From contig NZ_OZ061549.1 in assembly GCF_964065165.1 (NCBI RefSeq), positions 1,674,001 to 1,738,000 on the forward strand: DNA of 64,000 nucleotides, written 5' to 3'. Positions 1-8,366 of the stretch are shown here, piece by piece (positions within the stretch are counted from its first letter, which is position 1; each line of letters starts with the position of its first letter). This DNA comes from Levilactobacillus yonginensis (GTDB lineage: Bacteria; Bacillota; Bacilli; Lactobacillales; Lactobacillaceae). Under the pieces are notes generated by a model, which was not told the DNA's origin, searched no databases, and saw only the letters and a list, made by a program, of their open reading frames with translations. The position numbers and the translations under genes were made by a program.

Positions 1-413
1 CCGTCCCATTCAGCCAGGCTCACCAACTGCTGAATTGCAGTCGGTGACCCACTCGTAACCCGTTCCAGGGGAACCTTGACCTGTGTCAGTTGGTTGGGCA
101 CATCTTTCATCAGCGAACATACCCACATGAAACCTAGCCGGTCATCGGGATGGTCACTCCACCACACGCGAATCGCATCGCCCCGGTCAATGGCCGCTTG
201 CAGCTGCCCGATTCTTCGTTGCACCGTTTGGGCCAGTTCGGTGGCCGTTTCTGTTCCCTCTAACTGAGCTTTCATTTGCCAGAAATCGGTTGATTCTTCC
301 GTCAGCCGCCCTAAGTCGCCGACCTGCAAGTCTAATTGCAGGCCAACTACGGATCGTTGTAGGGCACCCGCCAAGGCGTTGCCAAAGCTTTCATTAAAGA
401 CGACGTCCATCAT
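1..413 (-). CDS. DUF1835-like protein, cut by the window edge
   Basis: The frame opens at the second-strand ATG at 413 and runs off the left edge, so only about 137 N-terminal residues are visible. The opening MMDVVFNESFGNALAGAL and a later tract ending in RVWWSDHPDDRLGFMW fit the DUF1835 pattern (a strand ending in an F-x-(D/E)-S turn, then an iWwsd-x-p-x-E/D segment). Proteins of this family have no settled biochemical role that I know of. A GGGGGAG ribosome-binding site lies inside the end of the upstream GTPase gene. The two genes share the overlap ATGA, so translation is probably coupled. The family assignment is by eye; the overlap is seen directly. Confidence 0.7.
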   Translation of the reverse strand, partial: MMDVVFNESFGNALAGALQRSVVGLQLDLQVGDLGRLTEESTDFWQMKAQLEGTETATELAQTVQRRIGQLQAAIDRGDAIRVWWSDHPDDRLGFMWVCSLMKDVPNQLTQVKVPLERVTSGSPTAIQQLVSLAEWD

Positions 414-2380
414 CCTACTCCCCCATCAGTTTTTAGTTGCGCTAAATCCGCCGCCGAATAGGCATAATCCACGTGCGCCATCCCCGGCACCTCGTCCCAC
501 GGAACCGGGTAACCGGCCCCGTGCGCACAGAATACAGAGTCCGGTGTATTGGGGAGGTCGGCCACTGGTGCATAATCCTGAGCCGCGACCACTTCGTCAG
601 CGTTATGGCAAGGCCGGTAACCATCAATCAAACATTCCAATTGACCCTGCCCGTGCGTATAGGCATTGACTGCCTGCGCGTAGTCCTGCATTTCTGAAAC
701 GGGGGCGACCCCCGTCAACGTTGCCAAGCCGCTATCTCCGGCCGTGTCTGGCGTATCAAAACTGCCAGTCATCTTTTGAATGTCCGTCATCGCCCGACCG
801 ACTTGGTCTTGCCCAACCTCAAGTCGGAAGCGATACCACGGCTCGAGGAGCTGGTCGCCGCCCTGATTTCTAAGCATCATCAACCCCTGCCGAACGGCGC
901 GCCAAGTGGCCTCACGAAAGTCGCCGCCGACCGAGTGAACGATACTGGCCCGACCAGTTACCAAGGTGAGTTTCACGTCGGTAAGCGGTGCACCGACCAA
1001 GACTCCCAAGTGTTCCTTGGCCCGCAAGTTACTGAGCACCTGGTGCTGCCAATTCTTACCTAAGACTTCTAGTGAACAGTCGGCCGCAATTGTCACACCG
1101 CTACCACGTGGTGCTGGTTCCATCAAGAGATGAACTTCGGAATAGTGCCGCAGCGGTTCAAAATGACCGACCCCTTCGACCGGTCGCGTGATTGTTTCCT
1201 TGTAAAGAATGCTACCTTCACCGAAACCTATGTCCAAATTGAACCGATCCCGTAAAATTTGTTGCAGGATTTCCAGCTGAACGGCCCCCATAATCTGCAC
1301 GCGAATCTCTTGGAGTTGGCTCGACCACGCTACGTGCAGTTGTGGATCCTCGTCTTCCAACTGGCGTAGAATCGTCAAGCAGTCGTGAATGTCGTGGTCC
1401 TTAGGGTCTAACGTGTAGGTCAAGACTGGTTGAATCTCCGGCGTCCGACCATCAGGTTGCGTGCCCAATCCCTGTCCCGGATGGGTGTCCGTTAAATTTG
1501 GAATAGCGCAGACGTCGCCTGCCGTCACCGTTTGTTTGACCACGTATTTCGTGCCATCGTAAACGCGCAGTTGGTTGACCTTCTGCTCACCCAACAATAC
1601 TGCCTTAGTCGCTAATTGACCACCAGTCAGGCGTAACCAAGTTAATCGTTCGCCCTTATCATGGGAGATTTTAAAGACCTGCGCTCCAAATTCAGCCGGG
1701 TAAGTTGGTACTTGCGTCCACTTGTCCAATCCCGCCATCAAAGTGTCTATGCCATTTAATTTCAGTGCTGCTCCAAAGTAACACGGGAAGACCTGCCGCT
1801 GTTGGATCATGCCGCGAATCGTTTCATCACTCAGTTCACCCGTGTCCAAATACTGTTCCAACACGGTATCATCCTGCATGGCGATATCTTCGGCCGCAGC
1901 GGTCGCATCATCACCAAACGCAATACAGCCCGCCGAAAAGACAGTCTGTAACTCAGCCAATACCCGATTGCGGTTGGCCGTGTCTGCATCCATTTTATTC
2001 ACAAAAATAAACGTGGGCACTTGATAGTGCTCCAATAATCGCCAGAGAGTCCGCGTGTACCCCTGAATACCATCCGTGGCGGAAACCACTAGAATAGCGT
2101 AGTCCAGGACGCTCAAAACTTGTTCAGTCTGTGAAGCAAAGTCCACGTGACCGGGAGTATCCAGCAGGGTCACGTTCAGGTCGCCGTGCGTAAAGCTGGC
2201 CTGGTGAGAAAAAATGGTAATTCCGCGCTGTTTTTCGAGGTCGTCGGGGTCGAGAAAGGCGTCCCCGTTATCGACCCGTCCCAGTTGACGCAACGCACCA
2301 GACTGATACAACAGGCCCTCGGATAGCGTGGTCTTGCCTGCATCAACGTGGGCAACGATTCCCGCTACAATGTGTTTCAT
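410..2380 (-). CDS. Tet(M)/Tet(O)-like ribosomal-protection GTPase (translation factor family)
   Basis: The 656-residue protein is an EF-G-like translational GTPase of about the length of Tet(M). The GTPase signatures are in order: AHVDAGKT at 10-17, RGITIF near 52, DTPGH at 74-78 and NKMD at 128-131, followed by EF-G-like domains. Members bind the ribosome and some dislodge tetracycline. In Tet(M)/Tet(O) the domain IV tip carries the motif YSPVST, which is needed for drug release. The equivalent stretch here reads ASIVHSVGGDFR, so the key tip is not conserved and resistance cannot be assumed. It may be a chromosomal housekeeping relative. It overlaps the DUF1835-like gene by four bases and has ATG with a GGAGCC-like site upstream. 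Confidence 0.85.
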   Translation of the reverse strand: MKHIVAGIVAHVDAGKTTLSEGLLYQSGALRQLGRVDNGDAFLDPDDLEKQRGITIFSHQASFTHGDLNVTLLDTPGHVDFASQTEQVLSVLDYAILVVSATDGIQGYTRTLWRLLEHYQVPTFIFVNKMDADTANRNRVLAELQTVFSAGCIAFGDDATAAAEDIAMQDDTVLEQYLDTGELSDETIRGMIQQRQVFPCYFGAALKLNGIDTLMAGLDKWTQVPTYPAEFGAQVFKISHDKGERLTWLRLTGGQLATKAVLLGEQKVNQLRVYDGTKYVVKQTVTAGDVCAIPNLTDTHPGQGLGTQPDGRTPEIQPVLTYTLDPKDHDIHDCLTILRQLEDEDPQLHVAWSSQLQEIRVQIMGAVQLEILQQILRDRFNLDIGFGEGSILYKETITRPVEGVGHFEPLRHYSEVHLLMEPAPRGSGVTIAADCSLEVLGKNWQHQVLSNLRAKEHLGVLVGAPLTDVKLTLVTGRASIVHSVGGDFREATWRAVRQGLMMLRNQGGDQLLEPWYRFRLEVGQDQVGRAMTDIQKMTGSFDTPDTAGDSGLATLTGVAPVSEMQDYAQAVNAYTHGQGQLECLIDGYRPCHNADEVVAAQDYAPVADLPNTPDSVFCAHGAGYPVPWDEVPGMAHVDYAYSAADLAQLKTDGGVG

Positions 2381-2506
2381 GGTTAGTTGGCTCCTTTAGA
2401 GGTTAAGTAGTTTTTGAATAAATTAATAAATCCAATTAGTCTTAATTATCATACCATCCCTACTCTTACTAACGAAATCCAACGCCCATTTGTCACCCCT
2501 AACTAC

Positions 2507-2541
2507 CAAAAAACTGCGGAAACCGTTGTCCGTTCCCGCAG
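2507..2541 (-). terminator. Rho-independent terminator of the MFS gene
   Basis: On the minus strand a CTGCGG...CCGCAG stem, continued by GGAACGG/GGTTTCC pairing, is followed by TTTTTT. It lies about 10 bases past the MFS stop codon. Confidence 0.75.
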
Positions 2542-2550
2542 TTCGTTAAC

Positions 2551-3693
2551 TCAAGCTAATTTAAACCGGCGACTGCACCCCAGCGCCAACGCAATGTACA
2601 GGAGTGAAATCACCGTAAGCACCCAGAACATCCCCTGGTAGGCCACCGCTTCGACGACCCAACCAAGGACCACAGCGCCCAATCCCATCCCCAAATCGTA
2701 GGAATTAAGAAACATTCCAGTCGCCGTGTCCCGATTTTCCAGCGTGGTTTGCTTGAAGAGCCAGGCCTGCAGCGTCGGGTAAATGGCCCCATCGGCCACA
2801 CCATAGAACACACCCGCCAGTAACAGTAGCCAATTACGATCAATCAAGGCAATCAACACCATCGCAATCGTCAGCAATACCGTGCTCACTAACAGAATCA
2901 ACCGTGGCCCCTGCCGGTCAAACGTGTGCCCGACGATGGGCCGAATCACGACCCCCGCAATCGCCGCAATGAAGAAGAACCCGGAGATACCGGTCAGATG
3001 CTGCAGTTGGGCGTAAATTGGCGTGAAGGTCATGACGCCGCTCATCAACACTCCCAGGATGAAAACCAGCCCACATTGGGGCAAAAACCGCCGGTCAAAG
3101 ACCGGACCAGTCGCTGTAGCCTTGACCGGCGCCTGTTCGGCCGTCGCCGTTCCCAGAATCGTAACCATCGCCGCAAATAAAATGACAATGCAGGCCAGGA
3201 AAAACGCCGAAAATCCGAACCGGTGAACCAGGGCCAAAGCCAGTAATGGCGCCAGTGAGGCCGTCACCATAGTGCCGATTCCGAAGTATCCCATCCCCTC
3301 ACCGATCTTCTGATTGGGTAGTTCATCGGCAGCGGAGGTGGCAAAGTACGTGGTCGTGATGCCATGTCCCAGGCCGTTGAATAGCCGCAAGAGTACTAAT
3401 AATCCAAAACTGCTCAACAGAGGGTACCCGACCGCCGCCAGTAGATAAAGCAAAATCCCCACGACGAGCAACACCTTTTTACTAAAACGTTCGGAAAACC
3501 ACGGCACGAACAGCCGCGTTACCAGCGCAGCGAACATGATGGCGCCCACGAAGACCCCAATTTGAGCGGGAGAAAGGCCCAATTGCTTCCCGTACAACGG
3601 GAGGACGGGCACCTGCATGTTGTAAACCATGAACAACAGGGCGTTCCCAATTAAAATTAAGATGAAATTACGACTCCAATACGATTCCTTCAC
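2551..3693 (-). CDS. MFS transporter (drug-efflux-like), 380 aa
   Basis: This is a twelve-helix major facilitator protein. The loop between helices 2 and 3 contains LFVPWFSERFSKK, a variant of the MFS motif A (G-x-x-x-D-R-x-G-R). The overall pattern resembles sugar/drug efflux proteins of the YfcJ/YttB type, but the substrate is unknown. I place the start at GTG 3693 because GGGGAGGAG stands 10 bases before it. An ATG at 3729 would add 12 residues read through a terminator hairpin, which is unlikely. The gene is monocistronic between a terminator and a leader that itself contains a terminator (see 3716-3840), so expression is probably controlled by antitermination. Confidence 0.85.
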   Translation of the reverse strand: MKESYWSRNFILILIGNALLFMVYNMQVPVLPLYGKQLGLSPAQIGVFVGAIMFAALVTRLFVPWFSERFSKKVLLVVGILLYLLAAVGYPLLSSFGLLVLLRLFNGLGHGITTTYFATSAADELPNQKIGEGMGYFGIGTMVTASLAPLLALALVHRFGFSAFFLACIVILFAAMVTILGTATAEQAPVKATATGPVFDRRFLPQCGLVFILGVLMSGVMTFTPIYAQLQHLTGISGFFFIAAIAGVVIRPIVGHTFDRQGPRLILLVSTVLLTIAMVLIALIDRNWLLLLAGVFYGVADGAIYPTLQAWLFKQTTLENRDTATGMFLNSYDLGMGLGAVVLGWVVEAVAYQGMFWVLTVISLLYIALALGCSRRFKLA

Positions 3694-3715
3694 GCGTTGC
3701 GCTCCTCCCCGAAAG

Positions 3716-3840
3716 ACAAAAAAGGCCAAATAAGATTAAATGAATAATCTTATCTGGCCGTAACCCTCCGATGCTCAGCGAGCACCTTATCTAACTAAAA
3801 AGTCTTCCGATGTGTTATTAAGTTATCTAAAAGTGTAGCG
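3716..3840 (-). promoter_or_regulatory. Leader with intrinsic terminator ahead of the MFS gene (attenuator)
   Basis: On the minus strand a small GTGCTC-GCT-GAGCAT hairpin is followed by GGAGGGTTACGGCC. A long stem then pairs GGCCAgATAAGATTA with TAATCTTATtTGGCC and ends in TTTTTT. This terminator stands between the likely promoter and the ribosome-binding site of the transporter, the usual layout of a riboswitch or leader-peptide attenuator. I do not recognise the aptamer as any standard riboswitch class. Confidence 0.7.
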
Positions 3841-3927
3841 CAAAATAGCCGGTAAACGCAAGTAGAATCGCGTTACAGTGCTAGTGATTCTGCTTTACAA
3901 CTAATACCCCAGCAACCTAGCTCGCCC

Positions 3928-4545
3928 CTAGTCGTTAAATAGTTGCGGATCAATTCGCCGGTCTTTAAAATAAACCTCTCGATCGTGTTCACCAACTGGA
4001 CGGGCCACCCGACATGGATCTCCGAACGCGACAACATTGCTCGGCAAGTCCTTGGTAACCACGCTACCGGCGCCTACAACCACGTTATCACCAATCGTGA
4101 CACCAGGTAAAACAATGACACCGGCGCCCAACCAGCAATTCTGGCCAATGTGAATGGCCTGGTTGTACTGATAATTTTTAGCGCGCAACTCAGGATCGAT
4201 GGGATGACCAGCCGTGGCCAACGTGACGTTGGGCCCAATCATAGTGTGGTCGCCCACGTAGATGTGCGTATCATCGACTAATGTCAGGTTAAAATTGGCG
4301 TAGATATTCGCACCAAAGTGAACGTGATGACCGCCAAAGTTAGCGTGCAGCGGTGGTTCAACGTAACAGTTGGGGCCCAGATCTGCAAAGAGTTCGTGGA
4401 GAATTTTCTGTTGCCGTTCGGGCTCACTGGGGCGCGTTTGATTGAAGTCGTAGAGCCGGTCAAGGTACCGCTTTTGCTCAACTTCAATGGCGGGGTCGTC
4501 CGGTAAATAGAGATCCCCGGTATGTAATTTATCACGGTTAGACAT
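3928..4545 (-). CDS. Sugar O-acetyltransferase (maltose/galactoside acetyltransferase family)
   Basis: The 205-residue protein transfers acetyl groups from acetyl-CoA to the hydroxyl of a sugar. An N-terminal Mac-type domain (residues 4-60) precedes left-handed beta-helix hexapeptide repeats, seen as runs such as IGQNCWLGAGVIVLPGVTIG and VVVGAGSVVTKDLP. The active-site histidine of the family is expected at TAGHPID. The length matches LacA/Maa proteins. Start ATG 4545 follows AAAGGA at a good distance; the longer frame to 4638 lacks a site. It stands alone, with no sugar operon beside it, so the physiological substrate is open. Confidence 0.88.
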   Translation of the reverse strand: MSNRDKLHTGDLYLPDDPAIEVEQKRYLDRLYDFNQTRPSEPERQQKILHELFADLGPNCYVEPPLHANFGGHHVHFGANIYANFNLTLVDDTHIYVGDHTMIGPNVTLATAGHPIDPELRAKNYQYNQAIHIGQNCWLGAGVIVLPGVTIGDNVVVGAGSVVTKDLPSNVVAFGDPCRVARPVGEHDREVYFKDRRIDPQLFND

Positions 4546-4637
4546 GGAATCATCCTTTCTTAATCTAGGGTCAAGCCAAACCTTGCGCACTCGCGCCGCC
4601 CAGCGTTGACTATGTTGCTGGCCAGCTACTCCCATCA

Positions 4638-4722
4638 TAATCCGCTTTCAAAAATTAATAAATAACCCATTTATCAATACAACACGTGCCTACCATCAAA
4701 TACCGTCGTATCTCAAAGAAAA
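4638..4722. repeat. Intergenic repeat, copy 1
   Basis: About 85 bp starting TAATCCGCTTTCAAA and rich in AATTAATAAATA is similar (roughly three quarters by eye) to 6768-6861 in the same orientation. The two copies bracket the acetyltransferase-distal gene pair at 4.8-6.5 kb. Confidence 0.55.
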
Positions 4723-4771
4723 CTAGCCATCTGCTGATTTCTCATTGGGAGATCACTAGATGGCTAGTTTT
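4719..4771 (-). terminator. Terminator after the small secreted protein gene
   Basis: AAAACTAGCCATCT pairs perfectly with AGATGGCTAGTTTT around a 25-base loop. The tails are A-rich and T-rich, so it could work in both directions. Confidence 0.75.
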
Positions 4772-4781
4772 GAATTGAGGA

Positions 4782-5276
4782 TTATTTATTAAAATGTGCC
4801 GCTAGTTTTTTCGTAGTGTAGTACGAACTGTTTACCTGCCCGCCCGAAACATTTTGCAGGACTTTAATCTTACGATGCTTATACGTCTTCGTTTTCACTC
4901 GATAATTTCCCTCTAGTGGCAGATTCACTGTGTGATCCCACAGCGCGATATGGATTGTCCCGTGGTGCTTCTTGGCATAAATCCACGTCCACTTGTACTT
5001 AGTCTTAATTTTACGAAGCGGTAGTTTGCGCGCGTGTAACTGAAAATGCCCGAAGTCGCTGTTGTTATCGTAGCGCATGGCCGCCTTTTTAGCCGTTATT
5101 TTCATGGCATTCCCACGCTTTCCGGCTGATTCGTACCAGTTGTGCCGAAATGACTTAGGAAATGTCTTTAACGTTGACTTAGCTTCTGCTTGGGTGGTGT
5201 TCGGACCTGCAAACACGCCCGCCAGACCGAGGCCGGTGGCGAGAACGGTCACGCTTAAAATTTTTGCTATTTTCAT
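4782..5276 (-). CDS. Small basic secreted protein, 164 aa
   Basis: A Sec-type signal peptide (MKIAKILSVTVLATGLGLAG..., cleavage probably after the AEA near residue 32) leads a lysine-rich mature domain without a known fold. The mature part opens with TFPKSFRHNWYES, which resembles TMPKALRGTWQEKS in the protein at 24643-25122 and GVPKVVRNRTYM in the one at 13967-14401, suggesting a lineage-specific paralogous family. Its AAGGAG site overlaps the stop region of the gene at 5288-6496 and the start lies 11 bases after that stop, so the two are almost certainly translated together. Function unknown. Confidence 0.75.
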   Translation of the reverse strand: MKIAKILSVTVLATGLGLAGVFAGPNTTQAEAKSTLKTFPKSFRHNWYESAGKRGNAMKITAKKAAMRYDNNSDFGHFQLHARKLPLRKIKTKYKWTWIYAKKHHGTIHIALWDHTVNLPLEGNYRVKTKTYKHRKIKVLQNVSGGQVNSSYYTTKKLAAHFNK

Positions 5277-5287
5277 TGGTTTACTCC

Positions 5288-6496
5288 TTAGTAATACTTT
5301 TGCTTGCGACCGTAGAACTCATTGATGCGGTCATTACTGTCTTGCATGATTCCCGTTTGGTAGTACATAATTTCCGTCTGTTCCTGATTCCATTCATCCA
5401 TTCTTCTAGTTTGATCCTCTAAAGAACTCTGGACGTCAGAAATTGATTTGGTTGCCGCTTGCACGCTCTGGGTAATTTTTTCACTGGCCTGGGTAATTGA
5501 ATTGATAATATCGCCCTTGGCGGCGTGAATTTCATCGACCAACGTCTGCTTTAATTGATGAATCCGTTCATCCTCATCAACCAAGACGGCCGCCTCTTTC
5601 CAGTTCATCGCGCGGCCATTTATCAGTAGCTTATAGATTCGAAAAACGTGCCGCACATCCTGCATATCATCCATGGGGAAGTAGGCTACATGCTCCTTCA
5701 GCGTCTTGACATAACCGTTTAAATTCTCCCGTGTTTGGATCTCTTCCGCATTCATTTTTTCAAAGTAAACACCGCGGCTGGCAGTTACACTCTCATGGAA
5801 CTTAAACCGTTTCCTCAAAGTCGCCTCGTCACATTTATTTTCCTGACAATACCGCTCATCGGCGCGATGGATTCGATTCACCAAAGATTTAATACGATGG
5901 TTATGGTACATGGTCCAAGGTTGAGAGAACGGCAAATTTAGTTTTGCTGCGAAGTACAAGAGCCCAAAACCCACGAAACAAAGTGGCATTAACAATATTA
6001 AGGGTAACCCCGTGTAAATTGGATTCAAGAGGAAATTACCCCAACTGGAAAGAACATAACTCATCACGATAAGGGTCGTGAAAAAACCAATCTTAGCCAC
6101 CTTCGTACTCCGATTATCAATGTGTTTAGCCGTTGGGAGATGTTTCACGTGATGCTCCCGACGATAGGCGATTTCAACCGGATGCTGATTCAAATATGTA
6201 TAGTGTTTAAACCGTTTCTGTAACTCATCGAGCTCGTCGTTAAAAGCTTGCACATAGTTAACTGTCTTCTGCCGATTGGTATCCTTTAAGTTGTCCAAAG
6301 TAACCTTCGTGGCTACGGTGATTCGTAAATGCTCAATCAATTCAGGTAACGCCATCACCTGAAGTTTCTGCAATTTCTCAACGTTCCAATCGTGCTGCGG
6401 CATTTGCCAATCACGGGACTGCTGTAACGTTTTGGCTTGCTGATAGACTCGTTGCACGTCTTCATTGGTTCGCACCAGTTGTTTTTCATCATCCAT
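5288..6496 (-). CDS. Membrane protein with coiled-coil ends, 402 aa, unknown function
   Basis: I do not recognise a named family. Residues 1-130 are charged and helical. Two hydrophobic segments (about 138-158 and 163-187) are followed by a soluble helical part. Near the C-terminus HAAKGDIINSITQ, SEKITQSVQAATKS and SDVQSSLEDQTRRM form a heptad-like coiled coil. No signal peptide is visible, so it is probably an inner-membrane protein with both ends in the cytoplasm. The small secreted protein gene follows 11 bases later in an operon, which suggests a shared envelope-related job. Confidence 0.7.
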   Translation of the reverse strand: MDDEKQLVRTNEDVQRVYQQAKTLQQSRDWQMPQHDWNVEKLQKLQVMALPELIEHLRITVATKVTLDNLKDTNRQKTVNYVQAFNDELDELQKRFKHYTYLNQHPVEIAYRREHHVKHLPTAKHIDNRSTKVAKIGFFTTLIVMSYVLSSWGNFLLNPIYTGLPLILLMPLCFVGFGLLYFAAKLNLPFSQPWTMYHNHRIKSLVNRIHRADERYCQENKCDEATLRKRFKFHESVTASRGVYFEKMNAEEIQTRENLNGYVKTLKEHVAYFPMDDMQDVRHVFRIYKLLINGRAMNWKEAAVLVDEDERIHQLKQTLVDEIHAAKGDIINSITQASEKITQSVQAATKSISDVQSSLEDQTRRMDEWNQEQTEIMYYQTGIMQDSNDRINEFYGRKQKYY

Positions 6497-6767
6497 AGCT
6501 AAATACCTTCAATCACTAATAATTTGGCTAACATCGACGCATAGCCTGACTTACGATAGGTCTATCGTACAACATGGGGCTGACACATTATGTCGTTCAA
6601 CCGGTCTGAAGGCTTAAAATTTAATTTTATTGGCCTGCAGTTGGTAGTTTAGTGGAAATGTTCTGTCTGCCACGTAGAAACCGCTTATTAGCTAAGCCTA
6701 GTTGGTCAAATTCAGAGCGCGATTCCAACCAACGTGCCCGTGATTTTAACCGAACGCCACTCATTTA

Positions 6768-6861
6768 TCTAATCCGCTTTCAAATATTAATAAATAAAAC
6801 ATTTACCAAGACAATACGTACCAATCATCAAATCCTTACGTCCGTTCGTTATTCTAGAGAA
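6768..6861. repeat. Intergenic repeat, copy 2
   Basis: Similar to 4638-4722, sharing TAATCCGCTTTCAAA, ATTAATAAATA and CATCAAAT blocks in the same order. It lies just upstream of the phosphatase gene in the 6497-6908 intergenic stretch, which otherwise holds only presumed promoter sequence. Confidence 0.55.
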
Positions 6862-6908
6862 ACAACTTGCTGTACATAGTACCTAGACGAACAAATTGGA
6901 GGAATTTG

Positions 6909-8312
6909 ATGACTCATCGACTGCAACGAACCTTTAGTATCAGTATGCTGACTTTAACTTTGATGGGGCTGGGAACCCCCGTCGTCACTAGTCTAGCCGC
7001 CACGACACCAACCACCCAAGCCCCTGGTAAGACAGCGGATAAGGCCGACCCCGACCGCGTACCCATGCTAAACGGCGAACAAATGCCCGAAACCACGGCT
7101 ACGCCTAAGGTGCCAGCGGCTGGGAAACCTGGAAGCCGGATTGCGTTGTCCAAGGACAAGAAAGGTTTTAATGCCAACACCCGTGACCTCGGTAGTTACT
7201 TGACTAAAGATAAGACCCAGGCTATTAAACCCGGTTTCCTATTCCGTTCAGCCCAATTAACAAAAGTCACAAATCCTGATATTACCAAATTGACCGGGTA
7301 CAACATTGGTCTGATTATCGATTTAAGAACCCCGCTTAATCACATGAAGAAAAAAGACGCACTGCTTGGTAAAGCTACCTCAAAAGTTGCCGCCATTTAT
7401 TCACAATCTGACGATGATGACTTATCAGGCGTCGAGCACTACAACCGCGCCAATGGTGGTTCAATTGCCTTCTCCCCGACTGCACTGAGTGGCTACCACG
7501 ATTTCCTGACGGATCTGGTCAATGCAAAAGGTCCCGTCCTCTATCACTGTAAGCATGGGAACGATCGAACGGGTATTGCTACGGTGTTGTTGATGTCAAT
7601 TCTGGGGATGCGTAATCAGGACATCATCGACGACTATTTAATGTCGAATAACTACGTCGACAAACAGGTTAACTACGCTTGGCTCAAAACCTATATCGGT
7701 CAAATTGATGAAAAATTTGGGGGTCTGAATGACTACATCACTAGTCCCAAAGGGTTAAACTTCAGTGCTGACCAACAAGCTGCCTTACGGGCCAAATACT
7801 TAGTACCATCAGGGCTGTCCGTGCCACACCCGAGCGAAAAGCCTACGCCGGCTCCCACTCCTAAACCGATTGAGAAACCAACTCCAGCACCCGTTCCTAG
7901 CCCCATTGAAAAGCCTACACCAGCACCAACTGCCGCAACATCGACTAAACCAGTAACCAATCCCACACCAATTCACGCCGGTCAACCAGACCTCGTCGTT
8001 ACTAAGCCACATCAGGCCGGGAAGACTAAAGTGAAGGTCCTATCGGTGAAGAAATTGAAGCACGCCAAAGCCGTTCATTTAAAGGCTCACCGCGCCTATT
8101 TCTTCGACTTACATCTCAAACACAAAGTCGGAAATTCTGGCAAGACTGGTCGCCATCCCCGCGCTAAATGGCAGCTTATCAAGCAGGCCAAGCTACGGAT
8201 TAATGGGAAAACCAAGACCTACGTTGAGGTTCAAAGTCCCCGGGGTAAGAAACGATGGATTCAGCTGAAAGATGTTTCACTGATTAAAAATACCGTTAAA
8301 CACTCTCACTAA
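6909..8312 (+). CDS. Secreted tyrosine phosphatase with proline-rich linker and basic C-terminal domain
   Basis: Start ATG 6909 follows TTGGAGG; the frame extends further upstream without a site. A signal peptide (residues 1-31) precedes a phosphatase domain of the PF13350 (Y_phosphatase3) type with FLFRSAQL, a D-L-R loop at IIDLRTPLN and the catalytic HCKHGNDRTG, where Cys214 and Arg220 match HCxxGxxR. A linker follows with three degenerate repeats of EKPTPAPTPKPI (about 305-345). The last 85 residues are very basic and may bind the wall. Secreted relatives dephosphorylate tyrosine or phosphoinositide substrates; the substrate here is unknown. It is monocistronic and closed by a strong terminator. 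Confidence 0.85.
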   Translation: MTHRLQRTFSISMLTLTLMGLGTPVVTSLAATTPTTQAPGKTADKADPDRVPMLNGEQMPETTATPKVPAAGKPGSRIALSKDKKGFNANTRDLGSYLTKDKTQAIKPGFLFRSAQLTKVTNPDITKLTGYNIGLIIDLRTPLNHMKKKDALLGKATSKVAAIYSQSDDDDLSGVEHYNRANGGSIAFSPTALSGYHDFLTDLVNAKGPVLYHCKHGNDRTGIATVLLMSILGMRNQDIIDDYLMSNNYVDKQVNYAWLKTYIGQIDEKFGGLNDYITSPKGLNFSADQQAALRAKYLVPSGLSVPHPSEKPTPAPTPKPIEKPTPAPVPSPIEKPTPAPTAATSTKPVTNPTPIHAGQPDLVVTKPHQAGKTKVKVLSVKKLKHAKAVHLKAHRAYFFDLHLKHKVGNSGKTGRHPRAKWQLIKQAKLRINGKTKTYVEVQSPRGKKRWIQLKDVSLIKNTVKHSH

Positions 8313-8315
8313 CTA

Positions 8316-8366
8316 AAATGAGGTCGTTAAGATTGGAATGAGCCAATCCTAACGACCTCGTTTTAT
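8316..8366. terminator. Bidirectional terminator
   Basis: GAGGTCGTTAaGATTGG pairs with CCAATCcTAACGACCTC, flanked by AAAAT and GTTTT. It separates the phosphatase gene from the convergent surface-protein gene. Confidence 0.85.

Noticed and set aside
7733..7966. A glycine-rich minus-strand frame (GVGFSMGLGTGAG).
   Set aside because: It is the complement of the proline-rich repeats of the phosphatase gene.
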